Of a stretch of 64,000 nucleotides of DNA, positions 48,260 through 57,609 are shown piece after piece. The position numbers and the translations under genes were made by a program. Each line of letters starts with the position of its first letter. Within the stretch, counting starts at the first letter, position 1. This stretch comes from Acidiphilium iwatense (GTDB taxonomy: Bacteria > Pseudomonadota > Alphaproteobacteria > Acetobacterales > Acetobacteraceae), in contig NZ_JAKGBZ010000001.1 in assembly GCF_021556475.1 (NCBI RefSeq), forward strand, positions 124,001 through 188,000. The letters are read 5' to 3'. The notes below the pieces were generated by a model that saw nothing but the letters and a program-made list of their open reading frames with translations, made no database searches and was not told the origin of the DNA.

Positions 48260-49285
48260 TTAAGTCCTGCCGCGCAGCCGCCGGTGCAGCAGGCGCAGCC
48301 GCGCCGGATCGTCGAGCCCGATATGCAGCACCACGGCGGATACGAACACCAGCCCGACGATCACCTCGACCCAGAACCCCGCAACCCCGGTCGCGACGAT
48401 CCCCGCATCGAGCATCCCGATGATCAGCGCGCCGAAAAAACTGCCCACCACCGTCGCCGATCCGCCGAATACCGAGGTTCCGCCGATGAACACGGCGGCG
48501 AGCGCGGAGAGCAGAATGCCCTGGCCCTGGGTCGGGAAATAGCTCAGGTTTTCCAGGGTCATCAGCACGCTCGCGAAACCGGCGAGCGCGCCCATCAGGA
48601 CGAACAGCTTGATCCGCTCGCGCATCGTATTGATGCCGACCACGCGCGCGACCTCCCGCGAATCGCCGATGAACAGCAGATGCTCGCCGAAACGGTGCCG
48701 GTTCAAAATGAACCAGACCGCCACCGCGACCCCGAGCGCCCAGAACGCCTCGGCCGGAATGCCGAACAGCGTGCCCGCGAAAACTCCGTTGATCGCGCTG
48801 CCGGTGAGGCGTTGCAGCGTGTAGGACATGCCGCCCGACAGAACCGTGGCCACGCCGGACCAGAAGAACGACGTGCCGATGGTGATGATGATCGAGGGAA
48901 TCCCGATCACCGCGACCAGCCAACCATTGATGATGCCGATGACGGCACCGCCCGCGATCGCGGCGGCGAGCCCGAGCCAGGGCATTCCGAAATGCCGCGT
49001 GACATAGGCGAACAGGAAACCGGATAACGCGATGACAGCGGGAAACGACAGATCGATCTCCCCCGCCGCGATCACCAATGTCAGCCCGAGCGACAGGATC
49101 AGCATTGGCGGGATGGTGACGAGGAACGAGTTGTAGATCGGCCAGTTCAGGAAAACCCCCGGCGCGAAGCCGATGAACAGCCCGATCAGCACGAAGAACA
49201 CGACGATGATCGGCAGGCCTTCGAGCTTGAATGCCGGGCGCCGGGCCAGCATCGGGGCGGTCTGTTTCATCGGGGTTCCGCTCAT
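48260..49285 (-). CDS. Sugar-type ABC transporter permease (system 1)
   Basis: A 341-aa permease of the ribose/xylose (RbsC, BPD_transp_2) type with about ten helices. Signature segments include LGLTLVIAAGEIDLSFPAVIALSGFLFAYV, GIPSIIITIGTSFFWSGVATVLSGG and, near the end, ALAAVFIGGTSVFGGSATVVGSFFGALIIGMLDAGI, the typical A-x-x-x-GG-x-S-x-x-GG pattern. Its start overlaps the ATPase stop by four bases. It imports the ligand of the binding protein encoded 28 bp downstream. Confidence 0.92.
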   Translation of the reverse strand: MSGTPMKQTAPMLARRPAFKLEGLPIIVVFFVLIGLFIGFAPGVFLNWPIYNSFLVTIPPMLILSLGLTLVIAAGEIDLSFPAVIALSGFLFAYVTRHFGMPWLGLAAAIAGGAVIGIINGWLVAVIGIPSIIITIGTSFFWSGVATVLSGGMSYTLQRLTGSAINGVFAGTLFGIPAEAFWALGVAVAVWFILNRHRFGEHLLFIGDSREVARVVGINTMRERIKLFVLMGALAGFASVLMTLENLSYFPTQGQGILLSALAAVFIGGTSVFGGSATVVGSFFGALIIGMLDAGIVATGVAGFWVEVIVGLVFVSAVVLHIGLDDPARLRLLHRRLRGRT

Positions 49286-50067
49286 GCCGCCACTCCGGCG
49301 TGCTTGGTCTGCTGCAGCCCGATCAGGAACCGGGTCAGCTCTTCAAGGTCCATTTCGGCAGGCCGGATATTGGCGACGATGCGCCCACGGTCGAGCACCA
49401 CCAGCCGGTCGGCCAGCGCGTGCACATGGGCGAGATTATGCTCGATATAGATCGCCGCCCGCCCGGACTCCTTGATGCGGCGCACGAAATCCAGAACCTT
49501 CTGCACTTCCTTGATCGCGAGTGCCGTGGTCGGTTCGTCGAGAATGATCAGATCGGCGTCGAAATGCATTGCCCGGCCGATCGCGATGCCCTGGCGCTCG
49601 CCGCCGGAAAGCTTGGACACCGTCGACTCCGCGTCGATCCCGACGCCGCGAAACCCGAGCTGGCGCTGCAAAATCTCGTTGGCGATGCGCCGCTCCTCGC
49701 GCACGTTGATGAAGCCGAACCGGTTGACGATCTGCCTGCCCACGAAAAAATTGCGCCAGAGCGGCTGTTTCTCGCCGAGCGATTTTTCCTGATACACCGT
49801 CTCGAAGCGCAGATCATGCGCGCGGCGCACCGAAAAATTGTTCCAATCGACTGCCTGATCGCGAATGAACAGCCGCCCGGAGGAGGGCGGAATCACCCCG
49901 GTCAGCGTCTTGATCAGGGTGGATTTGCCGGCGCCGTTATCACCGATCAGCCCGACGATCTCGTTGCGCCCGATCGCCAGGTCGATATCGGTCAGCGCGC
50001 GCACCTTGCCGAAGGAGACGCAAAGTTTCTCGGCGCGGACGATGTGCTCATAGGCGCGGTCGGACAT
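49282..50067 (-). CDS. Sugar-type ABC transporter ATPase, single domain (system 1)
   Basis: A 261-aa ATPase with Walker A IGDNGAGKSTLIKTL, signature KLSGGERQGIAIGRAM and Walker B LIILDEPTTALAIKEV. RbsA and XylG proteins have two fused ABC domains of about 500 residues; this one carries one domain only and would act as a homodimer. It is the first gene of its operon, with a good promoter 44 bp upstream of the start. Confidence 0.92.
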   Translation of the reverse strand: MSDRAYEHIVRAEKLCVSFGKVRALTDIDLAIGRNEIVGLIGDNGAGKSTLIKTLTGVIPPSSGRLFIRDQAVDWNNFSVRRAHDLRFETVYQEKSLGEKQPLWRNFFVGRQIVNRFGFINVREERRIANEILQRQLGFRGVGIDAESTVSKLSGGERQGIAIGRAMHFDADLIILDEPTTALAIKEVQKVLDFVRRIKESGRAAIYIEHNLAHVHALADRLVVLDRGRIVANIRPAEMDLEELTRFLIGLQQTKHAGVAA

Positions 50068-50110
50068 GTTTGCTCCCTTGGCGCTTGGGCACGCGAGCGC
50101 CTTGCTGTTT

Positions 50111-50139
50111 TTTATCGAAGGAAGACAGGTCTATGTCAA
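50111..50139 (-). promoter_or_regulatory. Promoter of sugar-type ABC operon 1
   Basis: On the minus strand TTGACA (50139-50134) and GATAAA (50116-50111) are separated by 17 bp. The -35 box overlaps the palindrome TCAATTGA at 50136-50143, a possible repressor site. The surrounding 50105-50180 is AT-rich. Confidence 0.65.
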
Positions 50140-50174
50140 TTGAATTTATGGCGATTATGGAATTATTTTCTGTA

Positions 50175-51032
50175 TCATGGAACTGTAGCCGCCGGCATCG
50201 CCGCGAGGGTTGTGCGCAAACCCCCCGCATCGTCGGCGAGAACGTCGTGGCGGAGCAGAAAATCGATCAGCACGAGATTGACGTTGAACTTGAAATCCTC
50301 GCCGGACGCCATGCGCTCCAGCACGAGCCTGGCCGGCATCAGCTCGAAGCTCTCGACCTCGCCATCCGCCGCGTGCGGCACGAAATCCTCGGGCAGGTCG
50401 AGATCGTAGCACACCAGCACGTCGCGCCGCAGGCCTTCCGGGCGCGCCATGTCATAGGCGATGCGGGAAACCTCGCGCGTCCCGGCGATCAGCGCCTCGG
50501 GAATCGCCGCCTCCTCGGCGGCTTCCTTCACCAGGGTCTCGTCCGGCGTCATCCCCGCCGACACGCCGCCGCCGACCAGATTGTCGAGCTTGCCCGGATC
50601 GAGCTTTTTCTCGGCACTGCGCCGCGCGATCCATAGATGCAGCCCATCGGCGCGGCGCACCACGCCGTTCAGATGCGCGCCAACCCCGATCACGCCGAAT
50701 GCCGGCAGGGCGCCGCGATCGAGCACCGCGAGAACCGGCCCGCCGAGGCGCGCCCGCACGTCGAAATCCTCGCCGCGCATCCGAAACCCGAATTGGGGCG
50801 CGAGCCCGGCGGCGATCAGGTTCAGTCGCGCGGCATCATCGGGTGCGATCGTCACGCCGCCGGGCTCGACCGTCGCAGCCCCCGCCAGCGCCGCGGCGAG
50901 GTCCGGCGCCACGTAGCCGACATGGGACGCACCGATGCGGAGCGGAATCCGGTCGCCCGGCAGGGTCGCGTTGCGGCATCGCGCGATATGGCCGTGCAAT
51001 GCCGCCAATACCTGCCCTTCTGCCTTAACCAT
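50175..51032 (-). CDS. NUDIX hydrolase with DUF4743 N-terminal domain
   Basis: A 285-aa protein with an N-terminal DUF4743 part (about 1-110: GDRIPLRIGASHVGYV and similar) and a C-terminal NUDIX domain. The NUDIX box is GGGVSAGMTPDETLVKEAAEEAAI, in which the EExxEE-type glutamates that bind Mg are kept. The architecture is that of the Tnr3/thiamine-pyrophosphokinase-associated NUDIX family, whose fungal member dephosphorylates damaged thiamine diphosphate. ATG 51032 is used because an upstream start would overlap the divergent exporter gene. Confidence 0.85.
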   Translation of the reverse strand: MVKAEGQVLAALHGHIARCRNATLPGDRIPLRIGASHVGYVAPDLAAALAGAATVEPGGVTIAPDDAARLNLIAAGLAPQFGFRMRGEDFDVRARLGGPVLAVLDRGALPAFGVIGVGAHLNGVVRRADGLHLWIARRSAEKKLDPGKLDNLVGGGVSAGMTPDETLVKEAAEEAAIPEALIAGTREVSRIAYDMARPEGLRRDVLVCYDLDLPEDFVPHAADGEVESFELMPARLVLERMASGEDFKFNVNLVLIDFLLRHDVLADDAGGLRTTLAAMPAATVP

Positions 51033-51066
51033 TTGCAATCCCGCGCTCACGTGCCATTTGCCGGAG

Positions 51067-52929
51067 ATGGCCCGAACCGTCGATATTGCCAAGCCCGATC
51101 GCTCCTGGCGCACCATCAAATCCCTGCTGCCCTATCTCTGGCCCAAGGGCGAAATCTCGCTCCGGGTCCGCGTGGTGCTGGCCGCGGCCGCGCTCATCCT
51201 CGCCAAGGTCGCTGTGGTGATCGTGCCGATCGTGTATTCCTGCGCGGTCAACGCGCTGTCGCCCAAGGCCGGCCCGCTGATGATTCCGGCAGCCCTGATC
51301 GTCGCCTACGCGATCGTGCGCATTGCCGCTTCGGGTTTCAACGAATTGCGCGACGCGCTGTTCGCCGCCGTGCAGCAGCGCGCGGCGCGGGTGGTCGGCC
51401 GGGAAACCTTCGAGCACCTGCACGCGCTGTCGATGCGCTATCACCTCGACCGCCAGACCGGCGGCCTTTCACGGGTGATTCTGCGCGGCACCACCGGCAT
51501 TCAGACCGTGCTGCGCCTCGCCACCTTCAGCGTGGTGCCGACCCTGTTCGAACTCGTCCTCACCATGGGCGTTTTGTGGACCCTGTTCGACTGGCGCTAC
51601 GCCGCCGTAACCCTGATCGCGGTGGGCGGCTACATGGCGTTCACCTTTTCCTTCACCGCCTGGCGTATCAAGTTCCGCCGCCAGATGAACGAGACCGACA
51701 ATGTCGCCCAGACCAAGGCGATCGACAGCCTGCTGAATTTCGAGACGGTGAAGTATTTCGGCAATGAACGGCACGAAAGCCGAAGATTCGACGAAAGCCT
51801 CGCCGCGTATGAAACCGCGGCGGTGCGCTCGCAAGTGACCCTCAGCGCGCTCAATCTCGGTCAGGCCGCGATCATTTCAGTCGGCCTCGCGGTGATGATG
51901 CTGATGGCGGCGCGCGGCGTCGCCGCCGGCAGGCTCAATATCGGCCAGTTCGTCCTGGTCAACACCTATCTCATCCAGCTCTACCAGCCGCTCAACTTCC
52001 TCGGCTTCGTCTATCGCGAACTGAAACAGGGGCTGGTCGACATGGAGCAGATGTTCTCGCTGCTCCGCACCCAGCAGGAAATCACCGACCGCGCCGACGC
52101 AAAAACCCTGGCGCCGCGCGGCGCGCCGGTCGCCGTCGAATTCGCCGACGTCCGGTTCGGCTACAACCAGGACCGTGAAATCCTCCACGGCATCGCGTTC
52201 CGCGCCGAACCGGGGCGGAAAATCGCGCTGGTCGGCCCGACCGGCTCGGGCAAATCGACCATTTCGCGCCTGCTGTTCCGCTTCTACGATGTCTCGGAGG
52301 GCGCGGTATTGGTCGACGGCATCGATGTCCGCGATCTCGCCCAGCAATCCCTGCGCGCCGCGATCGGCGTGGTGCCTCAGGACACCGTGCTGTTCAACGA
52401 CAGCATCCGCTACAACATCGCCTATGGCCGGCCCGGCGCGTCCGACGCCGAGATCGAACAGGCCGCGAAACTCGCGCAGATCCACGATTTCATCGCCTCC
52501 CTGCCGCAGGGCTACGAAACCCGCGTGGGCGAGCGGGGCCTGAAGCTGTCGGGCGGCGAAAAGCAGCGCGTGGCGATCGCGCGCACCATCCTGAAGGACC
52601 CGCGCATCATCATCCTCGACGAGGCGACCAGCGCGCTCGACACCGCGACCGAGCAGGACATCGGCACCGCCCTGCGTCAGGTCGCGCGCGACCGCACCAC
52701 CCTGGTCATCGCGCACCGGCTTTCGACGGTGATCGACGCCGACGACATCTTGGTGCTGCGTGACGGGGTCATCGTCGAGCGCGGCACCCATGCCGCGCTG
52801 CTGGCGGCGGGCGGGGTCTATGCCGCCATGTGGGCGGCGCAGTCGGAACTGGCCGACGCGGAACAGACGGCGGATCGCCTCGCCACCGGCCCGGCCACGC
52901 GGGAACTGGCCGCGAATGTGGCGGAATGA
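51067..52929 (+). CDS. Atm1/ABCB7-type ABC exporter
   Basis: A 620-aa half-size exporter: a six-helix transmembrane domain (about 30-320) followed by an ATPase domain with Walker [10 protein letters not shown], signature [20 protein letters not shown] and Walker [13 protein letters not shown]. The cytoplasmic loop [26 protein letters not shown] and the helix pair with [27 protein letters not shown] are diagnostic of the Atm1/HMT1 group, which exports glutathione-linked persulfide or metal conjugates. In bacteria it is tied to heavy-metal and iron-sulfur balance. Confidence 0.92.
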   Translation: MARTVDIAKPDRSWRTIKSLLPYLWPKGEISLRVRVVLAAAALILAKVAVVIVPIVYSCAVNALSPKAGPLMIPAALIVAYAIVRIAASGFNELRDALFAAVQQRAARVVGRETFEHLHALSMRYHLDRQTGGLSRVILRGTTGIQTVLRLATFSVVPTLFELVLTMGVLWTLFDWRYAAVTLIAVGGYMAFTFSFTAWRIKFRRQMNETDNVAQTKAIDSLLNFETVKYFGNERHESRRFDESLAAYETAAVRSQVTLSALNLGQAAIISVGLAVMMLMAARGVAAGRLNIGQFVLVNTYLIQLYQPLNFLGFVYRELKQGLVDMEQMFSLLRTQQEITDRADAKTLAPRGAPVAVEFADVRFGYNQDREILHGIAFRAEPGRKIALVGPTGSGKSTISRLLFRFYDVSEGAVLVDGIDVRDLAQQSLRAAIGVVPQDTVLFNDSIRYNIAYGRPGASDAEIEQAAKLAQIHDFIASLPQGYETRVGERGLKLSGGEKQRVAIARTILKDPRIIILDEATSALDTATEQDIGTALRQVARDRTTLVIAHRLSTVIDADDILVLRDGVIVERGTHAALLAAGGVYAAMWAAQSELADAEQTADRLATGPATRELAANVAE

Positions 52930-53007
52930 GCCATGGTGGTGCTTAATTTAGACATCGTCGATCATTAACTGACAAGGGTGCGTGAGATGACGAGTCAGGA
53001 GTCTTGC

Positions 53008-53256
53008 ATGACGGATATGGGCGATTACGCGACCGAGGAACAGATTCTGAAAGCAGGCTCGATGATCGACCGGGTGGTCAAGCACATGATCGAGCAGAAG
53101 CTGCCGCCCATCGCGGTCGCCTCGGCGCTGCTCGGCGGCGCCCTCAACGTGCTGTCCGCCTCGTTGCCCGACGATGCGATCCTGCGCATCCTGCACAACG
53201 CGATCGACAGCGTCGAATCCGGCGAACTGCGCGACATCGACCAGCCCCGCCAGTAA
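53008..53256 (+). CDS. Small helical protein of unknown function
   Basis: An 82-aa acidic protein with no recognised domain. The middle, AGSMIDRVVKHMIEQKLPPIAVASALLGGALNVLSASLPDDAILRILHNAIDSVESGE, looks like two amphipathic helices. A clear ribosome site (CAGGAG) lies 6 bases before ATG 53008, which decides the start over codons at 52978 and 52987. It follows the Atm1-type exporter by 78 bp. Codon use (strong GC at third positions) supports real coding. Confidence 0.6.
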   Translation: MTDMGDYATEEQILKAGSMIDRVVKHMIEQKLPPIAVASALLGGALNVLSASLPDDAILRILHNAIDSVESGELRDIDQPRQ

Positions 53257-53295
53257 ATCCGGCAGGTTCTGACCAAACCGCAACGGCGCCGAGCG

Positions 53296-53559
53296 CTATC
53301 TGAGCTGGCTGTCCTTGTTACCCCTGCGGTTGAACCCGCTGTTCACCGGACGACGATCGAGCGCAGACTGACACACGACGCAGGTTCGGGCTCCGGGCAG
53401 CGCCCGGCGGCGCGCTTGCGGGATTTCCTCGCCGCATTCCACGCAATGGGTCTCGCCCTCGCCCGTGGGCATGAGCGCTCGGGCTCTCATCACCTCGTCC
53501 GTGATGGTATCGTCGATCTGATCCTGCACCGCCCCGTCCGGAGCCCATCCGTTCGCCAT
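53296..53559 (-). CDS. DksA/TraR-type C4 zinc-finger protein
   Basis: An 87-aa protein with the C4 zinc finger CVECGEEIPQARRRALPGARTCVVCQ, the C-terminal module of DksA/TraR. The N-terminal coiled-coil is much shorter than in DksA (about 30 residues, MRARALMPTGE), like the short YbiI/TraR-type members. Such proteins may bind in the RNA polymerase secondary channel. It is a single gene with no close same-strand partner. The length and the exact finger make the assignment good; the regulated genes are unknown. Confidence 0.82.
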   Translation of the reverse strand: MANGWAPDGAVQDQIDDTITDEVMRARALMPTGEGETHCVECGEEIPQARRRALPGARTCVVCQSALDRRPVNSGFNRRGNKDSQLR

Positions 53560-53685
53560 CGCCGCTATCCGACTGCCTTATCGTCCCAAGGAGCTGAGAT
53601 AGGGAATCCCAACGCCCGATCCAAGCATCGCGATGCGCACGGCATTCCCGAGAAACCCTGACTCACTACCCCAAATTCTTCCTGC

Positions 53686-53745
53686 TTGACACCGGAACGG
53701 GTTCCACGATAACGACCGATTTACTACAAGGGTCAAATTAATTTG
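53686..53745 (+). promoter_or_regulatory. Promoter and palindromes upstream of sugar-type ABC operon 2
   Basis: TTGACA (53686-53691) and GATAAC (53708-53713) are 16 bp apart. The spacer contains GGAAC-GG-GTTCC (53694-53705), a perfect inverted repeat, and downstream CAAATTAATTTG (53734-53745) is a perfect 12-bp palindrome. Both are well placed for repression. Confidence 0.6.
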
Positions 53746-53800
53746 GCGCGCCGCGCAGCCAGCCGGATGCGCCGAATTTCGTCGAACAGGGAAAAACGCC

Positions 53801-54910
53801 ATGACAATCGCTTTCAGGTCCATCCTTGCCGCCTCCGCGCTCGCCGCCGCCGCATTCGGCGTGCAGACCGCTCATGCCCAGGCCATCGCGCAGCCCAAGC
53901 CGGTCAGGATCAGCACGAAAAAAACCACCATCGCCTTCCTGCTGCCGGAGAACTCCTCACCGCGCTACGAGCAGGTCGATCGCCCCTGGTTCATCAAGAT
54001 GGCCAAGGCCGCCGACCCCAACGCGAAGCTCATCGTCAGCAACGCCAATTCCAGCCCGGATACCCAGCTCAACCAGGCGCAATCGGCGATTTCCAACGGC
54101 GCCGACGTTCTCGTGGTCGATCCGGTGGATGGCAAGGCGGGCGCGGCGATCGTCAACTACGCCGCACGCAATCACATCAAGGTCATTTCCTATGACCGGC
54201 TGATCCAGGATTCCAAGCCCGACTACTATGTCTCGTTCGACAACGTGAAGGTAGGCGAGCTCCAGGGCCAGTACATCGCCGCGCACACCAAGGCCGGCGG
54301 CCATGTGATGATGATCAACGGCGCGCCGACCGACCCCAACGCGTTCGATTTCCGCAGGGGCGCGATGAACGTGCTCGGCCCGCTGTTCAAATCGGGCAAG
54401 CTGCATCTGGCCTATACGGTGATGACGCCGGACTGGAGCGCGCAGAACGCCTTCACCGAATCCCAGCAGGCGCTGACCCGGCTGCACAACAAGGTGAATG
54501 CGGTGCTCGCCGCCAACGACACCACCGGCGCCGGCGCGATCCGCGCGCTCCAGGCGGTCGGGCTCGCCGGCAAGGTGCCGGTGACCGGCCAGGACGCGAC
54601 CAATGGCGGCCTCACCTATATTCTTGAGGGCCTGCAGTCGATGACCGTGTTCAAATACGTCCCCGACGAAGCGGCGGCGGCGGCCCAGCTCGCGGTCGCG
54701 GTGGCGACCCACACCAAGCCGCCCGCCGGGCTGCTGAACGGCAAGACCAACAACAAGATGATCGACGTTCCCTCGGTCCTGCTGACCCCGGTGGTGGTGA
54801 CCAAGAAGAATCTTGCGGCAACGGTGATCAAGTCCGGCTATACCACCTGGAAAGCGATCTGCGTCGGTCCCGCCGCCGATGGCGCGATCTGCAAGACGCA
54901 TAGCGGCTGA
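53801..54910 (+). CDS. Xylose-type ABC transporter periplasmic binding protein (system 2)
   Basis: A 369-aa binding protein resembling XylF. It has a signal peptide (about 1-26, AHAQ) and KTTIAFLLPENSSPRYEQVDRPWFIKMAKAADPNAKLIVSNANSS, then SYDRLIQDSKPDYYVSFDNVKVGELQGQYI and MINGAPTDPNAFDFRRGAMNVL. Late VTGQDATNGGLTYILEGLQSMTVFK matches the xylose group. It binds a monosaccharide for the ATPase and permease downstream. No xylose isomerase or kinase is near, so the sugar remains a guess. Confidence 0.88.
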   Translation: MTIAFRSILAASALAAAAFGVQTAHAQAIAQPKPVRISTKKTTIAFLLPENSSPRYEQVDRPWFIKMAKAADPNAKLIVSNANSSPDTQLNQAQSAISNGADVLVVDPVDGKAGAAIVNYAARNHIKVISYDRLIQDSKPDYYVSFDNVKVGELQGQYIAAHTKAGGHVMMINGAPTDPNAFDFRRGAMNVLGPLFKSGKLHLAYTVMTPDWSAQNAFTESQQALTRLHNKVNAVLAANDTTGAGAIRALQAVGLAGKVPVTGQDATNGGLTYILEGLQSMTVFKYVPDEAAAAAQLAVAVATHTKPPAGLLNGKTNNKMIDVPSVLLTPVVVTKKNLAATVIKSGYTTWKAICVGPAADGAICKTHSG

Positions 54911-54969
54911 ATTTGGTGCGGGGAGCGGGAAAAACCCGCTCCGCCGGCGTTGGTTTCGGGAGGGATATC

Positions 54970-55746
54970 ATGAGTGGCAGTGCCGCAACGCCGTTGCTGA
55001 CCGTGCGCGGCCTGAAAAAGCGCTTCGGCGCGGTCACCGCCCTGCGCAATGTCGGGTTTTCGGTCGAGCGCGGCGAGGTGACCGCCCTGCTCGGCGATAA
55101 CGGCGCGGGCAAGTCCACCACCATCAAGGCGATCGCCGGGGTCGCGCCGATCGACGAGGGCGAAATCCTGCTCGAAGGCCGGCCGGTCACGATCCGCCAC
55201 CCCTCCGAGGCCAATGCGCTGGGGATTCAGACCGTCTATCAGGATCTCGCCCTCTGCGACAATCTCGGCATCTGCGCGAACCTGTATCTCGGCCGCGAAC
55301 TGATCGCCAAGCCCACGCCGCTCGGCCCGCGCGTGCTGCGCGATGTCGAAATGGAGGCCGAGGCCCGCCGCGTGCTGAAAACCCTGCGCATCAACCTGCC
55401 GGCGCTCGATACCCCGGTCGCCTCGCTGTCCGGCGGACAGCGCCAGGCAGTGGCGATCGCCCGCGCGGTGCTGTGGAATTCCAAGCTGGTCATCATGGAC
55501 GAACCGACCGCGGCTTTGGGCGTCGCCCAGACCGCCGAGGTGCTGCGCCTGGTGCGCGACCTCGCCGGCCAGGGCTACGGGGTCATCCTGATCACCCATA
55601 ACATGCAGAACGTGTTCCAGGTCGCCGACAATATCGCGGTGCTGCGCCTCGGCGAGACCGTGCTGGAGGCGCGCAAGGCCAATCTCACGCCCGATCAGGT
55701 GGTGGGCGCGATCACCGGAACCCTGGCGATAGGAGCGGCGGCATGA
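54970..55746 (+). CDS. Xylose-type ABC transporter ATPase, single domain (system 2)
   Basis: A 258-aa ATPase with Walker A LGDNGAGKSTTIKAI, signature SLSGGQRQAVAIARAV and Walker B LVIMDEPTAALGV, the form seen in the sugar group. As in system 1 it contains only one ABC domain. GGGAGGG lies 5 bases before ATG 54970. It ends in a 4-bp overlap with the permease gene, so the two are translationally coupled. It lies 59 bp after the binding-protein gene. Confidence 0.92.
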   Translation: MSGSAATPLLTVRGLKKRFGAVTALRNVGFSVERGEVTALLGDNGAGKSTTIKAIAGVAPIDEGEILLEGRPVTIRHPSEANALGIQTVYQDLALCDNLGICANLYLGRELIAKPTPLGPRVLRDVEMEAEARRVLKTLRINLPALDTPVASLSGGQRQAVAIARAVLWNSKLVIMDEPTAALGVAQTAEVLRLVRDLAGQGYGVILITHNMQNVFQVADNIAVLRLGETVLEARKANLTPDQVVGAITGTLAIGAAA

Positions 55747-56945
55747 CCACGACCACCCAACCGGCCGTGCCGGTGCAATCGCCGTTCAAACGCTGGCTGT
55801 CCGGTGTCGCCAACGCGTCCGATCTCGGCATGCTGCCGGTGATCGCGGCGCTGATCGTCATCTGGATCGTGTTCGAGGTGCTGAACGCGAATTTCCTTAC
55901 CCCGCGCAACCTGTCGAACCTCGCGGCACAGATCGTCGTTACCGGCACGCTGGCGCTCGCCGAAATCTACATCATCCTGCTTGGCATGATCGATCTGTCG
56001 ATCGGCTGGAACTCGGTGCTCGCCGCCTCGATTTTCTCGCTGAGCACGGTGTTTTTCCATCTGCCGGTCGTGGCCGGGCTGGTGCTCGGCATCGTTTTCG
56101 CCACAGTGGTCGGTTTTCTCCAGGGCATGCTGGTTTCGCGGGTCGGGGTGCCGAGTTTCGTGGTGACCCTGGGCGGCGCGATGGTCGCCGAGGGCATCAC
56201 CCTCGGCATCCTCACCCCGCATGGCGGCTCGGTGCCGCTCTCGGATTCGCTGACCACCGCGATCGGCACGCTCAACCTCGCCCCGCTCTGGAGCTGGGTG
56301 CTCAGCATCGTCCTGTTCGGCGCCTATGCCGCCGTCACCCTGAACCAGATCCGGCAGCGCACCGCCGGCGGCCATGAGGGCGGTTATGCGGCGGTGATGC
56401 GCCTGATCGGCGTCGGCGTTCTGCTGTTCGGTGCCGTGTTCATGCTGAACGCCTATCGCGGCGTGCCGTTCCTGCTGCTGATTTTCCTGATCGCGCTGTT
56501 CGCCTCCGCCTTCGTGACGAAATCGACCCAGTTCGGCCGGCATCTCTACGCGGTGGGCGGCAATGCCGAGGCGGCGCGCCGCGCCGGCATCTCGGTGCGC
56601 GGCATTCAGCTCGCTGCCTTCATCATCGCCGGGTTCCTGGTCGGCCTCGCCGGCTATCTCGACGCCGCGCGCCTCGGCGTGGCCTCCGCCTCGGTCGGCA
56701 ACGGCGATATCATGCTGAACGCGGTGGCGGCGGCGGTGATCGGCGGCACCTCGCTGTTCGGCGGGCGCGGCAGCGTCTACGGCGCGCTGTTCGGCGCGCT
56801 GGTGATCGAGAGCGTGAGCAACGGGATGAACCTGCTGGGGGCTGCATCGTCGGTGCGGTTCATCGTCGAAGGCGGCATCCTGCTCGCCGCGATCACGGTG
56901 GATACCGTGCTGCGGCTGAAACGCCTGCGCACCGGCCGGGCCTGA
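55743..56945 (+). CDS. Xylose-type ABC transporter permease (system 2)
   Basis: A 400-aa permease with about twelve helices, the larger XylH-like form. Segments include FLTPRNLSNLAAQIVVTGTLALAEIYIILLGMIDLSIGWNS, VSRVGVPSFVVTLGGAMVAEGITLGIL and NAVAAAVIGGTSLFGGRGSVYGALFGALVIESVSNGMNLLG. The extra region before FGRHLYAVGGNAEAARRAGISVRGIQ is typical of XylH. It is the last gene of the operon and converges with the ArsR-type regulator gene 4 bp away. Confidence 0.92.
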   Translation: MTTTTQPAVPVQSPFKRWLSGVANASDLGMLPVIAALIVIWIVFEVLNANFLTPRNLSNLAAQIVVTGTLALAEIYIILLGMIDLSIGWNSVLAASIFSLSTVFFHLPVVAGLVLGIVFATVVGFLQGMLVSRVGVPSFVVTLGGAMVAEGITLGILTPHGGSVPLSDSLTTAIGTLNLAPLWSWVLSIVLFGAYAAVTLNQIRQRTAGGHEGGYAAVMRLIGVGVLLFGAVFMLNAYRGVPFLLLIFLIALFASAFVTKSTQFGRHLYAVGGNAEAARRAGISVRGIQLAAFIIAGFLVGLAGYLDAARLGVASASVGNGDIMLNAVAAAVIGGTSLFGGRGSVYGALFGALVIESVSNGMNLLGAASSVRFIVEGGILLAAITVDTVLRLKRLRTGRA

Positions 56946-56949
56946 TCGC

Positions 56950-57561
56950 TCATCGTTTCGTCGGGCGCAGCCTTGCGGGCACCTTGGGCTGCATCAGCCA
57001 GTCCGCGTCGGGGCGCACCCACCAGTAGGCGCCTTTGCGGCCCATCATGCGGTGCGACAGGAACAGGCTCTTGAGCTGGGCGATGTCGGGATAGAATTGC
57101 TTGAGGTCGTAATCCAGATCGGGCTCGCGAATCCGGCGCCGCTTGTCGATCCGGCTGATGATGTAGCCCAGCACCGCCCGGCGCTTGCGTGCCGATTGCG
57201 GAATCTCGGTGATGCTGGTGTCCGGCCGCAGATAGGGTGCGGCGATCGTGCAATCCGCCTCGCGCGACATGACCGGGTGCGCCAGCGACGCCGTGCCGTC
57301 GCGGGTCAGCAGAATATCGCCGATCTCGGTCAGGTTTTCCTGGATCAGTGCATACCAATGCGTCGTCCCGGCGAGGCGAAGCCGGACCAGCCCCGCCTTG
57401 CGCAGGGTGCTCAGATGATGCGATGCTGTCGGCGGCTTGATGCCGGCCAGGGCAGCGAGATCCTGCACCTTCTGTTCGCCCTGGGCGAGATGACCGAGAA
57501 TCGTCAGCCGCTTCCGGTCGGCCAGGGCCTTGAGGGCGTTCACCAGTTCGAAATAGAGCAT
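56950..57561 (-). CDS. ArsR-type regulator with DUF2087 C-terminal domain
   Basis: A 203-aa protein. An N-terminal winged helix (about 1-80) has LKALADRKRLTILGHLAQGEQKVQDLAALAGIKPPTASHHLSTLRKAGLVRLRLAG; the C-terminal part has RKRRAVLGYIISRIDKRRRIREPDLDYDLKQFYPDIAQLKSLFLSHRMMGRKGAYWWV, the DUF2087 pattern. The Cys pair of metal-sensing ArsR proteins is absent, so a small-molecule or redox signal is likelier. It is divergent from the molybdenum enzyme gene with an 8-bp inverted repeat between, implying control of that gene and itself. Confidence 0.85.
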   Translation of the reverse strand: MLYFELVNALKALADRKRLTILGHLAQGEQKVQDLAALAGIKPPTASHHLSTLRKAGLVRLRLAGTTHWYALIQENLTEIGDILLTRDGTASLAHPVMSREADCTIAAPYLRPDTSITEIPQSARKRRAVLGYIISRIDKRRRIREPDLDYDLKQFYPDIAQLKSLFLSHRMMGRKGAYWWVRPDADWLMQPKVPARLRPTKR

Positions 57562-57573
57562 CGATCCCCGCCG

Positions 57574-57609
57574 AATTATGACGATATTTAATTTTACTAA
57601 CTCATAATT
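57574..57609. promoter_or_regulatory. Inverted repeat between ArsR-type regulator and molybdenum enzyme gene
   Basis: AATTATGA (57574-57581) and TCATAATT (57602-57609) are perfect inverted repeats separated by 20 AT-rich bases. It starts 12 bp before the regulator start and is 115 bp from the enzyme gene. It is a good candidate binding site for the ArsR/DUF2087 protein. Confidence 0.55.
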
